Below, one piece after another: positions 1 to 12,697 of a stretch of 64,000 bases of DNA. How positions within the stretch are numbered: position 1 is the stretch's first letter; every line of letters starts with the position of its first letter. The stretch comes from Chamaea fasciata (lineage: Eukaryota; Chordata; Aves; Passeriformes; Sylviidae), in the NCBI GenBank assembly GCA_029207755.1, contig JARCOQ010000004.1:43184305-43248304 (forward strand). Reading direction: 5' to 3'. The position numbers and the translations under genes were made by a program. The notes under the pieces were generated by a model. The model was not told the DNA's origin. It did no database searches and saw nothing but the letters and a program-made list of their open reading frames with translations.

Positions 1-3000
1 AGTAACTGGCAGGTAAATGGAACCTCTTACTCCGGAAAAGCTAAGTCACATCCCATTATAAACCCAAAAAATGCTGATGAATAGCCTGTTTTATAGTTTA
101 CATGGTGTTCTGTAAAGCTGTGCAAAACCTCCTACTACATATGCAACACCCTTTTTCCATAACACAGACTCATCACAAAACCAGAGCAAGAAAAATCTGA
201 AGTGTTTTCTACGGTCATACTAAACTAGTCAATGTTTTAAATGAATGTAGGCTAAATTGACAGATGTGTTTTCCGTTTCTAAGTATTATAAACAGTGAGG
301 GGGAGCTAATGAAAGCGTGCATCTGACAGTGTATCCTACTAAGTTCTTTGTTACAAATATTTGTGCTCAGTTCTGCTTTATTTAGACCTGCTAATAAATA
401 TTCATGTTTCCACTAGGAACATTCACTCAGGACAAGGCCAAATAGGGACGCTTGCACTAAATGGGGCTGTTTCTCTGTGAATTAAAATACTAAACCTTTG
501 GCTGAGAAATAAGTGGATACTTACTGTCACTGAGTACATGTTCATTGCACAAGTATGACCTTAGTCACAAGAAAAAATATACTATGCTTAAACATTGCTC
601 CAGATTTCCATGTTTTAAAATTATCCCATCTTGTCTGATAATCATAACAGCACTGCAAAGTGGTGATTCTTAGAGACCACTGTGGTGACACAATTGTTTT
701 CACGAATTCTCCAAAGGGCACTGATGTAAGCTATTAGAGGCAAAGAGAGGCAGGAAGGCTGCCATCTCCAGTGGAAAAAAAGGCACATACGACTAACATC
801 TGGTGGTGGCAGTCTGTCAAAACTGAGAGAAGTTAATGTCAAGAACAGATGCTCTGCAGTTTCTCACTGTTATTTTTTCATTATTATTGCCAGGTGTTGG
901 CGCATACTGAGCAAAAGCCTTGCAGTTTATCACACAAGAGATTCCAATAAGAGATTGAAAATCTGAATCTGAAGAAGGTTATTTACATAGATGCTCTTTA
1001 GACACACAATCAAAGGAGTACAAAAAGACAGAAATATTCAAGCAATATTTTCTTCACCTAATTCCAAGAGCTTTTGAAAGCTGATTGGTGACAAAGGCTA
1101 CAAAGCTGCAGTGTTATTCATGGCAGTTTTCCACTGCCAAGTGTTTGATCGTATCAGGGAGCTATGATGCTTAGTAGCAGAAAGCTCACAGAAAATGAAG
1201 ACTGCCTGCCAAGCACTGTAGTCACTGCTCCATAGAGCAATCCTTTATCTGAACATGTACCAAAAAAGAGTCTGCTTTGGTGGCTGCATAACATTCATCA
1301 GAAGGAGGAAGCACATATGAAAGAGAAAGGAAATATCATATCAACAAGAAATAGGCAGAACTTTCTAATAAGCACGGTTGCCATTCAGTTTCTCAGGCAC
1401 TTTACACACTGGAATCAAGTTCTGTGTATCAAAACTCACCTTCCTGATACCATGAAGGCGTGTCTTTGAAGATATAGCTCAATGATAACATAGTCTACCT
1501 AAGAACAAAGTAGGTCATACACTACTGCAGTGTCATCCACCAGGTGATTTTGAAATGTGCATGCCAAAAGCCCTTTAATCCATCTACTAACACAGCCAGG
1601 AGAAAGGCAGAGGAGCAGGTTTCAGGCTAAGTATAAGCTCTTCCCAGAAAGCACCGCTTTTTAAATGGAGAAAAAAAGAAAAATCTACTGTAAGCATTCC
1701 CAATGGGAATGTCTGCCCTAATAGAAAGAATGTGAAAAGAAGATCTGAATCCTATTGTAGGATACAACTAAAAAACTAAGCCTGGCCCTCTGCAAACATA
1801 AATTCTCCTTCTAAAAGACAGCAACATAAAGACAGAAAGGACTAAGAAAGTTCTAACCTTGAAAATTACATTAACAAGTTCTTCAGAATTATGAATTAAT
1901 ACTTCACAGAATCATTGTGAGAGGAAAACAGGAAATAAAGGAATTCAACCCTATCAAGAAGTTTTGAATCCTACAAATTGCTTTCTTTAGATTTTACGGT
2001 GAAAAGGAGACTAGGTTGTTTACTCATTAAGTACACTTGCTTCTATCTTAATTTTCTAAAGCAATAGTGACCCCAGAAGACCTCATTGTAACCTCATGCA
2101 CAGCATCATAAATCAGAAGTAGTTTTAATGAAATTAATCTAACTGCTTTAGAAGAGAGTATGGGAGAATGTGACATGAGAAAAGTCTCTGTGTGCTCAGA
2201 AGCACGTCTGCACTTCCAGACATCTCACTGATCTTTAACTCTCCTCTTGCTACAAACCTTGCCCCACAGAGAATTTATATATCCAAAACCTAAAGCTATT
2301 GCTTCATATTCTACCATGTAACAGGAATTACCACTATGAAGGATCTCCACTTTGTCTGAAAGATCCCATTTTAATCTCAGTTCACTATTTCTTGCTTATA
2401 AATCATATCAGAGGCCAACTCAGAAGCATTGTGGCCTCATGCTTAACAGAAGCAGTATTTTGTTTTCTTCAAATAGTCTGCATCAAATTGTTGGGGGCAA
2501 AAAAAGGTCAGTGCCATAAAGGACAGCATAGAAAAAAAGAATACTGTAAGACATGGATGTAGAAAGGAATTTCTGCCATGGGACAGACATATCTATTACA
2601 TATTTTACATTCAAAGCTCAGGAAGGTCAGAGGTACTAAGAAAACTTCCTATTTTGGTGAACTTAGCTGAGAATCACAAGACCTTAAATATACAAGAATG
2701 ACAAAGGTGATTCAAACTGCCTAAATTTCATCCAAATTTCACACTTTGAAACCTTTGTTTGAGAATAATATTTTTCTTAAAAAATGTTTGTGCTTTACAA
2801 ATTTTGTACTATGAACAAGAAATGTGATGTATAATTGTGTTGAACTGAGTAACACAAGTAGCATCTACTTAGAGTTTCCAAGTATTTCCTACTCTTAAAA
2901 TTAACTTCTCCACTTCAATCAACTGAATAGTTGGAGAGAGCAACATTAACAGAACTGTCACTTTTTCTCCTAGTAAAGAAACAAATCACATCTGGAATGA

Positions 3001-6000
3001 TTTCAATATTCTGAACAGTTGCTATTAAGCAAAAAAAAAAATCCACTTAAAAGTCTTACAGTGCTATTAAACTTTCAATACAGGGACCAAGGAAAAGAAG
3101 TCCCCCTTGTGCCAAAGTCATTCTTTGCCAGTCGCATCAGCTGCATTAACCAGCACACAGAGTTCCGCAAACTCATCTTTTTTAACAGTTGCATGTTCTT
3201 TTTATATGGTGACCGCCAGACATCCTCAGACCTTATGTGACTACATGACATTAAGGATCTGTAGCACCTCCACAGACATGATAATGCTAGTATTTTATTT
3301 TTAGAACAGTATTAATGAAGATTATGATGAAAAGTCAAAGTTCTGAGCAGGGTCTAACGCAGCACAACAGTGCTGAACAACAGGCAAGGAAACTTCCTTG
3401 TCCTCTCTTGAATCTCGTATTCTAGCTCAGATGAGTGGGATTTCCCAAGCCATTCACCCATTTTACTGTGAGAAAGATTAGCATTTGACAGCTGCCAGTG
3501 ATATGCTTTTGCCAAGGCTGTGTCTGTGAAAAATTGTATGGCAAATCTAATGCTTGGCAGAGATCTGGGAGGATGCCCAGACCACCACCTGCAAATTTCT
3601 TGTAGAAACATTTCCCCTCTTTCAGCCTATGTAAATCACATTCGTTGAGATAATTGTCTTTAGAACACCTTACAGCATTGAATCTTGATTTCTCTTGGTC
3701 AATCTGCACTTCCAAACTTTTCTTCAGTCAGCCCCTAAGCTTGGCTAAGCTTTAATGCAAAATGAACAAGTACAAAAATTCACTCAAGATACCTATGCTG
3801 TGCAGAGATATACACTATTCCACAATCAAGAAAGAAATTATTCTGAATAGTCAAGGAAGAAATTTTCTGTATTTTCTGGGACCAGATAGAAACTGGTACA
3901 ATGATATCCAGTATTTGTCAGTGTCATGCAACTGGTATGGTAATACCAGTATGGTAAAATATGAATATGGTATATGGTAAAAAACAAAGTGTGTTCACTT
4001 GCTGGTGAGGGTTAGATACTGCTTTATGCATAAGCCTTTAGAAGCTTTTCACTTTAACAATGACAATCACTTCTTTTCATTCCAAAGTTTCTGCTACACT
4101 CAACCTTTAAGGGTTCTGAGCCTGAAAATAGATATGGTATTATCCTCAGTTTTCCTATGTTTATTTCTAATATATGTGAGACTTCAAACCTGAGAAAGGA
4201 AGTATGGTTGCTCTATGTAAGATCAAGACACCAACAGGCCAAGGAAAATTTTCTCATTCTCAATTGCATACAGGAAGATAATGTTTAACTTGACTGCATC
4301 ATCATTTAACTGCTCCACTGCAAATTTTCATTCCTAATATCCAAACAAATCATGACCCTATGACTCCAAGGCAGAAGTTCTCCACATCCAAAAGATGGTT
4401 TCAGTTACCTGATGATATGACCACAGTCTGGTGGAAGAATGACCATTTCAGCCATTCTGGAGTACAGAAGACATTTAATAAAACATTGTAAGTTTTTCCC
4501 AGTACTCCCATACCATATACAATACAGTGGCAATAAAACTCAGAAGATAAATGGCTTCTTTGCACTTTTTTGACTTTCTGCACATCAATAGCCCACTGTG
4601 CCTTTTACCCATTTGCTGACCCCTCACTTTGTGAGTACGAAGTTGCACACATTATGACTGAGGGGCTGCTTCCTGAATTCAATAAATTTTTGTTAAGAAA
4701 AATTATCTAAATTAATTATTTCTCTTCCAAAAGGTTGTGAAGGACCTTCTGTAATCCTCAGGAACAGAACTGAAGTTCCTTGATGGCCTATGTATACCAA
4801 AAGCTTTAATGGGCCTGACTACATTCTTATGGATGGCATTTTTAGGATGTTCTGAAAATTGAGCATTTGACTTAATGGCCCCATATTTATTGGTGTCTAT
4901 AGACCCTAAAATTTTTAATTTAAAAAGCCCTTAGGCCTTTTAGGCAAGACATGTGGGTCTTTGACTAATATATTGAGGTATCCTTGTGCTTTTTGATAGG
5001 CTGTAGGAGCCAAATCAGTTAGGGTTTTTTCTGTATTTCTTAGACCTTAAATATTCATAGTGTTAGCTACAAACACAACCAAGCGTAGGATATTGTGTCC
5101 TAGTTTTATTTAAAGAAGAAGATAGTATTACTACTTTCAGGAATGGGACATAAACATTCATGATTATTTAGCAAGTCACTAAAGGAAAAACTTCTAAAAT
5201 GATCTCTCAGCTTTCCTTTTCACTGTGACAGTTCAACTGAAAAAAAGAGCTGAAGCCTTACTGTTTAGCTCCCCTTGAAATTACCCACTGTTGGATATCT
5301 AGTTAAAATTTTTATTCTCAAATGCAGTTTGATCCATTTACAGTGTCTTCAGGAAAGACAATTTATGACAAGTCTTTTTTTTTTTTCCTCCTAACTGGTA
5401 TACATTTTCACTGGTGTAAATCCAGAGTAGGTCCACTGAACCATAACGGTGGGCACCACCCAGACTGTAGTGGTTGTTTGGGCAGGGAGAGAAATAGATT
5501 GCATTTTGAATAAGAGCTCTAAAAGAATTCCAAAAATAATACATGTACAGTAAAGACTTTTTTAAAGGAAAATAATCATTGAGAAGAGGAAGCGACTAAT
5601 ATCTGTTCCCTCCAAATTCTTGTGCCAATTATGGTGCCAGTTTCTGACACAAAGTGTCCAATAACCCTTAACAATGACACTGAAGCATTAATCTTACAGT
5701 GTGAAGGCAAATACAAGAACCAGAGTCAGCAAGAAAGACCTTTCAAAATTTGCTTACCTACTTGCCTCTACCCTGAGGCCATTTAGTTTGGGCAGAGAGA
5801 AGAAACCCAGATTAAGTGTTAGCTCTTTTTCATGAGAGCATCTATACTACCAGCAGCCATGTTATCTGATTCCAGGTCATCTAACAGACAGACAAATCTT
5901 GTCCTTTCAGTGACTCAGAATTCTGGTCACCTTGAGATCTCTGGTTTTATGTCCCTGTATCAACAACAATTTACCTACTGATTTTGCTTGAGTTCCTTAA

Positions 6001-9000
6001 GATCCTCATTAGCATGCTTCCTAGGGAAACCAAACACAGACAGAAGTTTGTATTTGAAGAGTTTAGTAAGGATTTTTCATTCCTGTCCTGCTGAAAAAGA
6101 AGAGAGGCACGCAAAGGACCCAATTTCATCCAGAAAATCCCAGATTCCATTGTTGAAATGCCTTATGTTTCCATATGTCTTTTCTTATACTCTCACAGAC
6201 TATTTTAAAGTGTAACAGCATGATCAACACGTACTACAAACAAAGCTTCCTTTCTGTTCAAAAGAAGGAAAAGAAATCGACAGCCCAAGTATTCCACTTT
6301 TCATGTTATTTTCTTCAGTTACTTGCACCTTCTAGGATGATCTGCCCTAACTGTGCATATCCTTTCTATTCTAGCCACTACATAATAAGCTTAAAACGAC
6401 GACAAACAGAAAGAAACATTTTTGAATGCTTGGTAGAAATTCAAATAACTTGCTCATAAAAATAAACCTAATCTAAGCTGTCACAAAATCATGAAATGGC
6501 TCTGGCAGTTGTATCAAGATATACAGACATGTACAGATCCTTTGAAGAAATGAAACTGCACTTTATCAAGTGTGATTTATAAGCAACACTGATTTAGCTG
6601 GGAGATAACACTGCTGTCTAATCATTAGTAGTCAGACAACAGCCATGTGAACACATCAATTATGGGCCACTGCCAAAAGCCCTTGAGATCCCAGAGATTA
6701 ACAGCCAATCCTCTGTTTTACAAGCTCACATCAAAAAGAATATTAATAAGAGGAGGAGCGACGTGAAAGCTTGTTAGAGTAATTCACGCACTAAAACAAG
6801 GCATTTTCCCCCTTGCTCTGCCTTGAACTGGTCCATGAAAAAAGCTGGCATTAGCTATAAAGCATGAAGCTGCCAACTTCTCAGAAAATGTTTTTCATTA
6901 ACATATGTGAAGTTGTGAAAGGGTGGAAAAGCTCTATTTAATGGACAAGGGCGACAAGTTCTGTGTGTTCCTTTCCTGAATGTATTAATCCTGCAGCTAT
7001 TATTCAGATATTTGGAAGTGAACATCCATACACAGAAGTGTTGGATTACTTTTCTCATCCGCAAAACCAGATGTATTTATCATCATATACAAATTAGCCA
7101 GACTTCAAGGCATGCATTTACTCTGTATTGCTAATGATTTTGAAAAAGTGAAGTAAAAACACTACCAATTTATTTTCAGGTTTGCATGTGCCTTCAAATG
7201 TGTGTGTGTGGGGGAAATCCAAAATTATGCCTTTTTATTGACTTCTATGGAGTGTGATTGACTAGAGGTTTATTCTTCTTGCATATAAATGACTGGAAAC
7301 AAGCCAAGAATGTAAGTCCAAAGGGAACAGTTATTCCTCTGTACAGAAAGTAAACATGCGTATAAAGATGGACCTCAAACAATTTGTTCCTGACATTAAA
7401 TGCAGCAGTTTTAGCTGGATGGTTGAGTCACTGTCCTCCCTCTCTGGACTCTACTCGTCTAAAAATAGAGAGGTTTCACAGCATGGCTGCAAACAATCTG
7501 AATCCAATCCTGCCAATACTGTGTATTTAAGCGAAAAGAGAATTTATTTGTGGGAATTTTCTGGAGCTACCTTTAAAAAAGCTATCTCAGTTACTGCCAG
7601 TAATTAGCCTCTGAGCAAAAAGGAAGCAAGAAGCAGGAACTTTTTAGACTCTTCACTGTCCCAGAGCCAATAGCTTTAGGCACAGCTCCAGAATACATAC
7701 TCTGTTCTGACATGAACAAGTTTTAAAAGTTCCCACTTTGCTCTGGCCTGCCAGACAATCATTCCCTTCATGTCTCTTACGTGGAGTACCACACATCTCA
7801 TATCCTACTTCAGGAAGCCATACTGTTAGTCAAATTGACACAGATAAGAGGGTCTTAACTACTCAAGGAAGCACATAAAGGCACCAAGTATGTCAAGCAA
7901 CAGACTGATATTGTGGAACTCCTCCTTTAGTAAACAGTTGGACAAAGGAGGTATCAGTTCCAGACTGTTTGTTCAGGCAGCCATAGCAATGCTTCCACAG
8001 CTTTACTGTTTCAGGGACACCTGTAATGACAATTTTAATTAAGGGTACCATCTTATATCTTGTAGGATCTCACCTAAATCCCACAACTGGTCTCATACTT
8101 TTGGTGGTATTTGTCTTGACAAGCCAGCTCATTGTACAAGGTCCATGAGAAAGTGTGGCAGACAGCTCAGTCTGAAATCAGCTTCTGCAGAGGTGGAACC
8201 ACAGCCTCCGTGTCAGCCTTGCACCAAAGGGGACAGAACTCTCTCCCACAATCATTCTGTCAGCACATGCAGATGTCAACTGCTGCTAGAGAAATATAAC
8301 ATCCTAAAACTCACTTGATTAAGCATCAAAGAGCTTAATCTTATAGCTTAATACTGTGTGTGAAAGTCACCTTGTTCACTCAGGTTTATAATTATTTTCC
8401 CACAGCAAAAGCAATGTCTCAAACACACCAGGCCCTTAAAGACAGATCACCTGTAGCTTAATGGGTGACACAATTTTAGAAATATATTCTATCTTGTCCT
8501 AGATGTGTTTTTGGAATAGATCTATTTTAAAAAATTATCTCTGAAATAAACCCAAAAAAGAACACCATGCTATGAGCCTCACCCTAAAACACCTCAAGAT
8601 TTTAATGACAGTGAGCTGCCTTTTTATGTCATTCTATGATGTGATCTTGCAATTATATTGTGTAAAAGCTTACCTGAGGAAACACTCATCAATCAGGCAG
8701 ACCTCATCCAAAGCAGTAACTTAATAAGCACAGCATTAAAAAAAGAAAGTGATTCAACCATTGTGTAACTGATAATGACCAAAAAAAAAAAAAAAAAATC
8801 TGATTCAAAGAAGTTAAATTTCTTAAGAGGCTGTGTTTTTGTTAAGCTGGCTGAGACAGTAAATTTGTTTTCCAGGCATTCTCTAATATTGTTTTCGAAT
8901 TTCAAATGTTTTCAGATTTCAAAGAATGAACTAATACAAAATAATACCAAATGTTGAAGTTAATGCACCATGTGACATGAGTGGCCTCCCAGTACCAAAA

Positions 9001-10864
9001 GGCACTGTTTATCTATTTTTACTCTTATAAAAGGGGTCAAGATTTTCTAAATTTCCAGCTCAAATACATCATTTTCAGAAAGCACTCTATGAGCAGTCTT
9101 TGTACAAAAACATGGGAATTTTCAGATGTTTCATACCAGATGATTAGATCTCTTAAATCATCACTGAAAATGTAAAGAGCATAAACAACTAACACAGCGT
9201 CTGGATCCATAGGTTTCTACCAGAAAAGCAGACTTTAGGTGACTGCAATGACTCTTATATTGGCTTCTACTATGCCTCCTAAGTCACTACTAATAAATGC
9301 AGGACAAAAGCGCAAGTGAAAAGAAACCCTTTTATCAAGTGGAGGGCAGTACTTAAATCAATTAAGTTATTTTTGTGGGAAAGTGCTGTACAAAATGCTC
9401 TGCAGGTTCTACATAGCACCATTCTCAAGGAAGTGTCAAAACAGCATAGACAGAAGTGCTGTAAAACAGGGAATGCATTAGAATGGAATAATTGGTTGAC
9501 AGCCCTAATACAGAGCTCCTGATGATGCACAGCAGCACAATCTTTATTCCAAGCAACACTGGTTACTTTTCAAATTTACTATTAGAAAGGTTTTCAGCAC
9601 TAAGTGTGTCAAGCTCTAAACACTTATTTGCTTTAAGACAGTGTTAATGAGTTGGCTAATCACACAATTTTATAGTTCTATAACGTGCTGTAAAAATTAA
9701 ATCAGTGTTTATTACACCTCTGCTGCCTTTCCTTCTCATTGGACTGACTCTTGGATGGATTAAATGGATTAAAGCAGGAATATAAAAAGTGCACCGGTCG
9801 GCAACAGTTCTCAGTACGTATATAAACAATATTTTAGTTCAAAGCCTACCTGCATACAAAGTAATTCAAAAACTACTTTCAGATACTAAAATTGCTTATT
9901 TTTCAATTTTGAGGGAGCTGCTTCGTTTTTATTTGCATCTGGAATTTCCCTCCCCTTGGATATTAAAACCAGCCTGCTCAGTTTTCCTCTCCCTATCTCA
10001 AGTACAAAAGACAAAATAAAACTGAGTTTTTATTTTTGCAAAATGACATGTTTTTTCGAATTCTCTGATGTCAATGGTGTTTATGTGATGGACTTTGACG
10101 GTGAACTGTTAAAACTGCATTGAGAACAAAGCTACCTTTATCACTGGAGAATCAATATGACTAATGGCCAGCCAGAAAAGACTGGATCAAAGACACCTGA
10201 AGATGCATTGCTTGCTTGAGGATAGACAAAGAAGGCACACACACACAGACACTGGAAAAATCACACCCCCAAAATACAGAGGTAGAATTAGTGGATCATT
10301 GAAAACAAGCAAAGAACTTAATAAACATTCTTACATTTCAACCTAACTTTTCTAGAGAGGAAAAATGGCAAAAAGAATTGGATGAACACAACTTTCTCTG
10401 ATCTCAAAAGGCATGATATAGAAAGTTCTCCTCTCTTACATGGCAAAGAAATACATATTTAAGCTACCCTAGACTCTATTAATTTGAGTATCTCCTGAAG
10501 ACTGACCACTTGCTTTTGATATTGTTTATAATCAGAAGAGAATGATCATGCATTTTATTAGTGTCACAGCACTTAAATTCTAATGAGCATTTGTTTACTG
10601 CTTCATAGAACAAACACAGTGTCTGTTGTTCTGCCCCCAAACAACTGAAAATTATTTTGCATTCGCAAATCACAGTAAAGAATCTGATAATAATACAGGG
10701 ATGGATACAATCTTCTATTGCACTATGGCATGGCTAATTTTTATGCTTTGTCAGAACTTGCTTTGTGGTTTTAAAAGCTAGGAATTCTGACAACACAGAC
10801 ATTTGGTTTTGTAATAGATGTACTGTATAAAATTCGTGTATTAAATTTGTGTGTGTAAAGTTAT
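1..10864. other. Inferred ZNF608 intron, distal part; no gene seen
   Basis: AT-rich sequence with frequent stops in all frames. Open frames of 60-100 codons are short, unordered and match no family I recognise. I looked for the next expected ZNF608 exon (encoding the conserved block around VGVNTC and EPECLGPCEPG) on the minus strand and did not find it, so the rest of the gene probably lies beyond base 1. A stretch near 6585-6790 is unusually balanced in composition and may be regulatory (see findings). Confidence 0.6.
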
Positions 10865-11171
10865 ACATTGGAATTGAAAAACCCCGGATTCCTGGAAACG
10901 GTCTCAGGGCGTCTCCAAAAATTCCAAAGTCTTTTTTTAGCTCGGAGGTGCCACCTTGACATTTGCAGAAAAGATAACATGGAAACGGCTCATTAATCAA
11001 GGGCGGATCACATCTTCGCAGCCACTCAAGGATGTCATATCGATCTTGGTGGAAATTAACAGATGATTGCATCAAGCCTCCCAACAGAAAATTCAGAGAC
11101 TCTTCTTTTGGACTTTCATACAACTCTTCAGGAAGTTCTTTCAAAAACATCCCTCGGGGGGTGTAGGACAT
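10734..11171 (-). pseudogene. Unrecognised 145-codon ORF, possibly a fragment of a mobile or viral gene
   Basis: Seen: ATG at 11171-11169 and an open frame to 10734. Residues 1 to about 108 have protein-like composition: acidic and hydrophobic start (LKELPEELYESPKEESLNFL), a Trp/Arg/Cys segment (EWLRRC, about 49-54), a C-x-C (about 68-70) and Pro/Gly/Phe-rich text after it. The last 35-40 codons lie in AT-rich DNA like the flanks and look like read-through after the true homology ends near 10865. The sense strand over the same span is closed. CpG dinucleotides are denser here than in flanking intron, as in inserted DNA. I recognise no family. Alternatives: a fragment of an endogenous viral element, an antisense ORF in a retroviral 3' region, a lineage-specific gene, or chance. 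A frame this long by chance in AT-rich DNA is uncommon but not impossible in 64 kb. Confidence 0.3.
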
Positions 11172-11193
11172 TTTGGGGATTGTATTGTTTGCA

Positions 11194-11201
11194 TGACGTC
11201 A
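11194..11201. promoter_or_regulatory. CRE/ATF palindrome TGACGTCA
   Basis: Perfect 8-base cAMP-response element. It lies 65 bases before a plus-strand TATAAAA and 23 bases before the minus-strand ATG at 11171, so it could serve transcription in either direction. A near-octamer TTTGCAT overlaps its left edge. Confidence 0.5.
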
Positions 11202-11265
11202 CGTTTTTTGGGCGAATCCGCATTCTTTGTGACAGTCGTGCTTTCGCCTCAGGGCAGAAAAACGG

Positions 11266-11272
11266 TATAAAA
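11266..11272 (+). promoter_or_regulatory. TATA box of the candidate LTR
   Basis: TATAAAA within a CpG-bearing stretch, followed about 140 bases later by a poly(A) signal. This is the spacing expected for a compact retroviral R region. Confidence 0.4.
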
Positions 11273-11410
11273 CACCTACTCTGAGACCCCGAATTTGTGG
11301 GCAGTACCCCGGAGAAGCACCTTTCACTCCTCCCAGATTGTCCACCCAGCATTCGATCGATGTTGTCCTGATTTATCGTGGCGTGTCGAAATTAATTTTC
11401 GGAATTGTTA

Positions 11411-11416
11411 AATAAA
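11411..11416 (+). terminator. Poly(A) signal AATAAA of the candidate LTR
   Basis: AATAAA preceded by GTTA and followed by a T-rich stretch, downstream of the plus-strand TATAAAA. It is consistent with the R/U5 side of an LTR. Confidence 0.4.
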
Positions 11417-11444
11417 TCTTTAGATTTTTGAATTGGCTCGTGAT

Positions 11445-11452
11445 TATTTATA
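11445..11452 (-). promoter_or_regulatory. Minus-strand TATA box (TATAAATA) upstream of the 145-codon ORF
   Basis: Read on the minus strand, TATAAATA lies about 275 bases before the ATG at 11171. With the CRE near the ATG it gives the minus strand promoter-like signals of its own. AT-rich DNA yields such matches often, so this is weak. Confidence 0.2.
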
Positions 11453-12658
11453 ACAGTTTGGTCTGTATGTAGGCACTAAAGGCCAATTTTGAAGGAAATA
11501 CTCAGTATCAAAATATATTGAGCATTTTCAATAACTCTATGGTCTCGCCATCTCAGTTTCAGTGATTATAAAATGAAGATAGTTTTTCTCTCCCCTTCTT
11601 CTTTTCCTCGGTGTATTGCAAAGCTTATGGCCAGACGGTGTACTTTATTTAATTAGAAAAACCCCAGAACTGATGCCAGATTTTGAAAAGAGGACACAAA
11701 TCAAAACAAGGGGCCAGATGTTCAAAAGGACACTGGGTACATGAGCCTCAGATCCTGATAATGGCAAAAGGAGGTGCGGGCCTGTTCAAAAAAATCTTGC
11801 CAAAGTTATAGGTGTTAACCACATCAAAAACCTGCCGTTCATAAATGAAGTCATAATGCTTCTAACTGCAATTTGGTCCTTGGAAGATGAGTAAAATAAC
11901 CATGCATTGAAATATTTAGACCAAATTCCACTTTTCATTCACAAAAATGAATACTGTGCTTAATTTTTCCTCTGAGGGCAATTTTAGGGGCAAAAGAAGA
12001 GACTGTTTCTTGACTTGATTTTTTCCTTAGTATCACACAGAAAAATTTCGTGTGTTTTTCGTTTGGTTTGTTTTTTTGCACGTTTGTTCTAAACAAAATG
12101 AAGAAAAGACAACTAAAACTCGAATAGGATAGAATGCCAGGGGGTAACTGATAAATCGAGCCGTGTTTCCTTCAGCCACACACCAGCCTTCAGCTTAGTC
12201 CAATACATCACACAAACACAAGGGAGGAGGATGTATTGGATTTTTCTGCTACACTCACATTTGCATGAAAAGGAGCAGTCAAACGAAAATTAAGCACTTA
12301 AACAGCTTTAAAAAGGCACTGGTTCAGAATACTGTACTTCAATAAAACATTCATTGTTATTCAATGCTTGGCAAATGACATTGCCATCACATACTAGTAG
12401 AAGAACCGTGAAGAATAAATGCTGTCTGAAAAAGAGGCTTGTACTTATGCAGCGCTAATGACCATCTAAAAGAGCGATTCTGCATGGTTACATCCTCTTT
12501 TGAGAGTCACAGCTGAAGCTTCACAAGAGCAGTCATACATCATAATCTGCAGCCATTTTAGGCTACCCCTGTGCTTTGGAGAGCAATATGGGAACTAAGG
12601 AACTGCTAATCTGTAAAGTTACAATCAAAAACAACTTTATTCAACGGTGATGAGTTAC

Positions 12659-12697
12659 TGTGATGACCGACCTCCCCCTTACGGGTGGGTCATCACA
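12659..12697. repeat. Hairpin with perfect 10-bp stem
   Basis: TGTGATGACC at 12659-12668 is the exact reverse complement of GGTCATCACA at 12688-12697, with a 19-base loop. ACC (12670-12672) and GGT (12684-12686) can add three pairs. The arms carry TGACC and GGTCA, nuclear-receptor half-site cores, in inverted order. Confidence 0.6.

Larger units (their letters stand above)
10865..11455 (+). mobile_element. Candidate inserted element with LTR-like right part (11162-11455)
   Basis: The segment stands out from its AT-rich surroundings by CpG content. In plus orientation 11162-11455 begins TGTAGGACA and ends ATAACA (TG...CA). It holds a palindromic TGACGTCA at 11194-11201, TATAAAA at 11266-11272 and AATAAA at 11411-11416. 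The order is right for U3-R-U5, with about 140 bases from TATA box to poly(A) signal. The 5' terminus shares TGTAGGA with the clear LTR at 23361. Against it: no flanking duplication is seen, U3 would be short, and no tRNA primer site follows. The left half carries the minus-strand ORF. Boundaries are approximate. Confidence 0.4.

Noticed and set aside
1861..1960. CR1-like end (CACAGAATCATTGTGA)
   Set aside because: Only about 14 bases resemble the CR1 terminal motif. No adjacent CR1 body was found.
10880..11171. Possible relation of the unrecognised ORF to circular ssDNA virus ORF2-type proteins because of its Trp...Cys-x-Cys arrangement
   Set aside because: The histidines and spacing of that motif are missing, and the rest shows no similarity I can support.
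10880..11171. Possible relation of the unrecognised ORF to adenovirus E4-type proteins (right-end gene with a CRE-bearing promoter)
   Set aside because: Only the C-x-C and the promoter style are similar. There is no alignable block and no terminal repeat.
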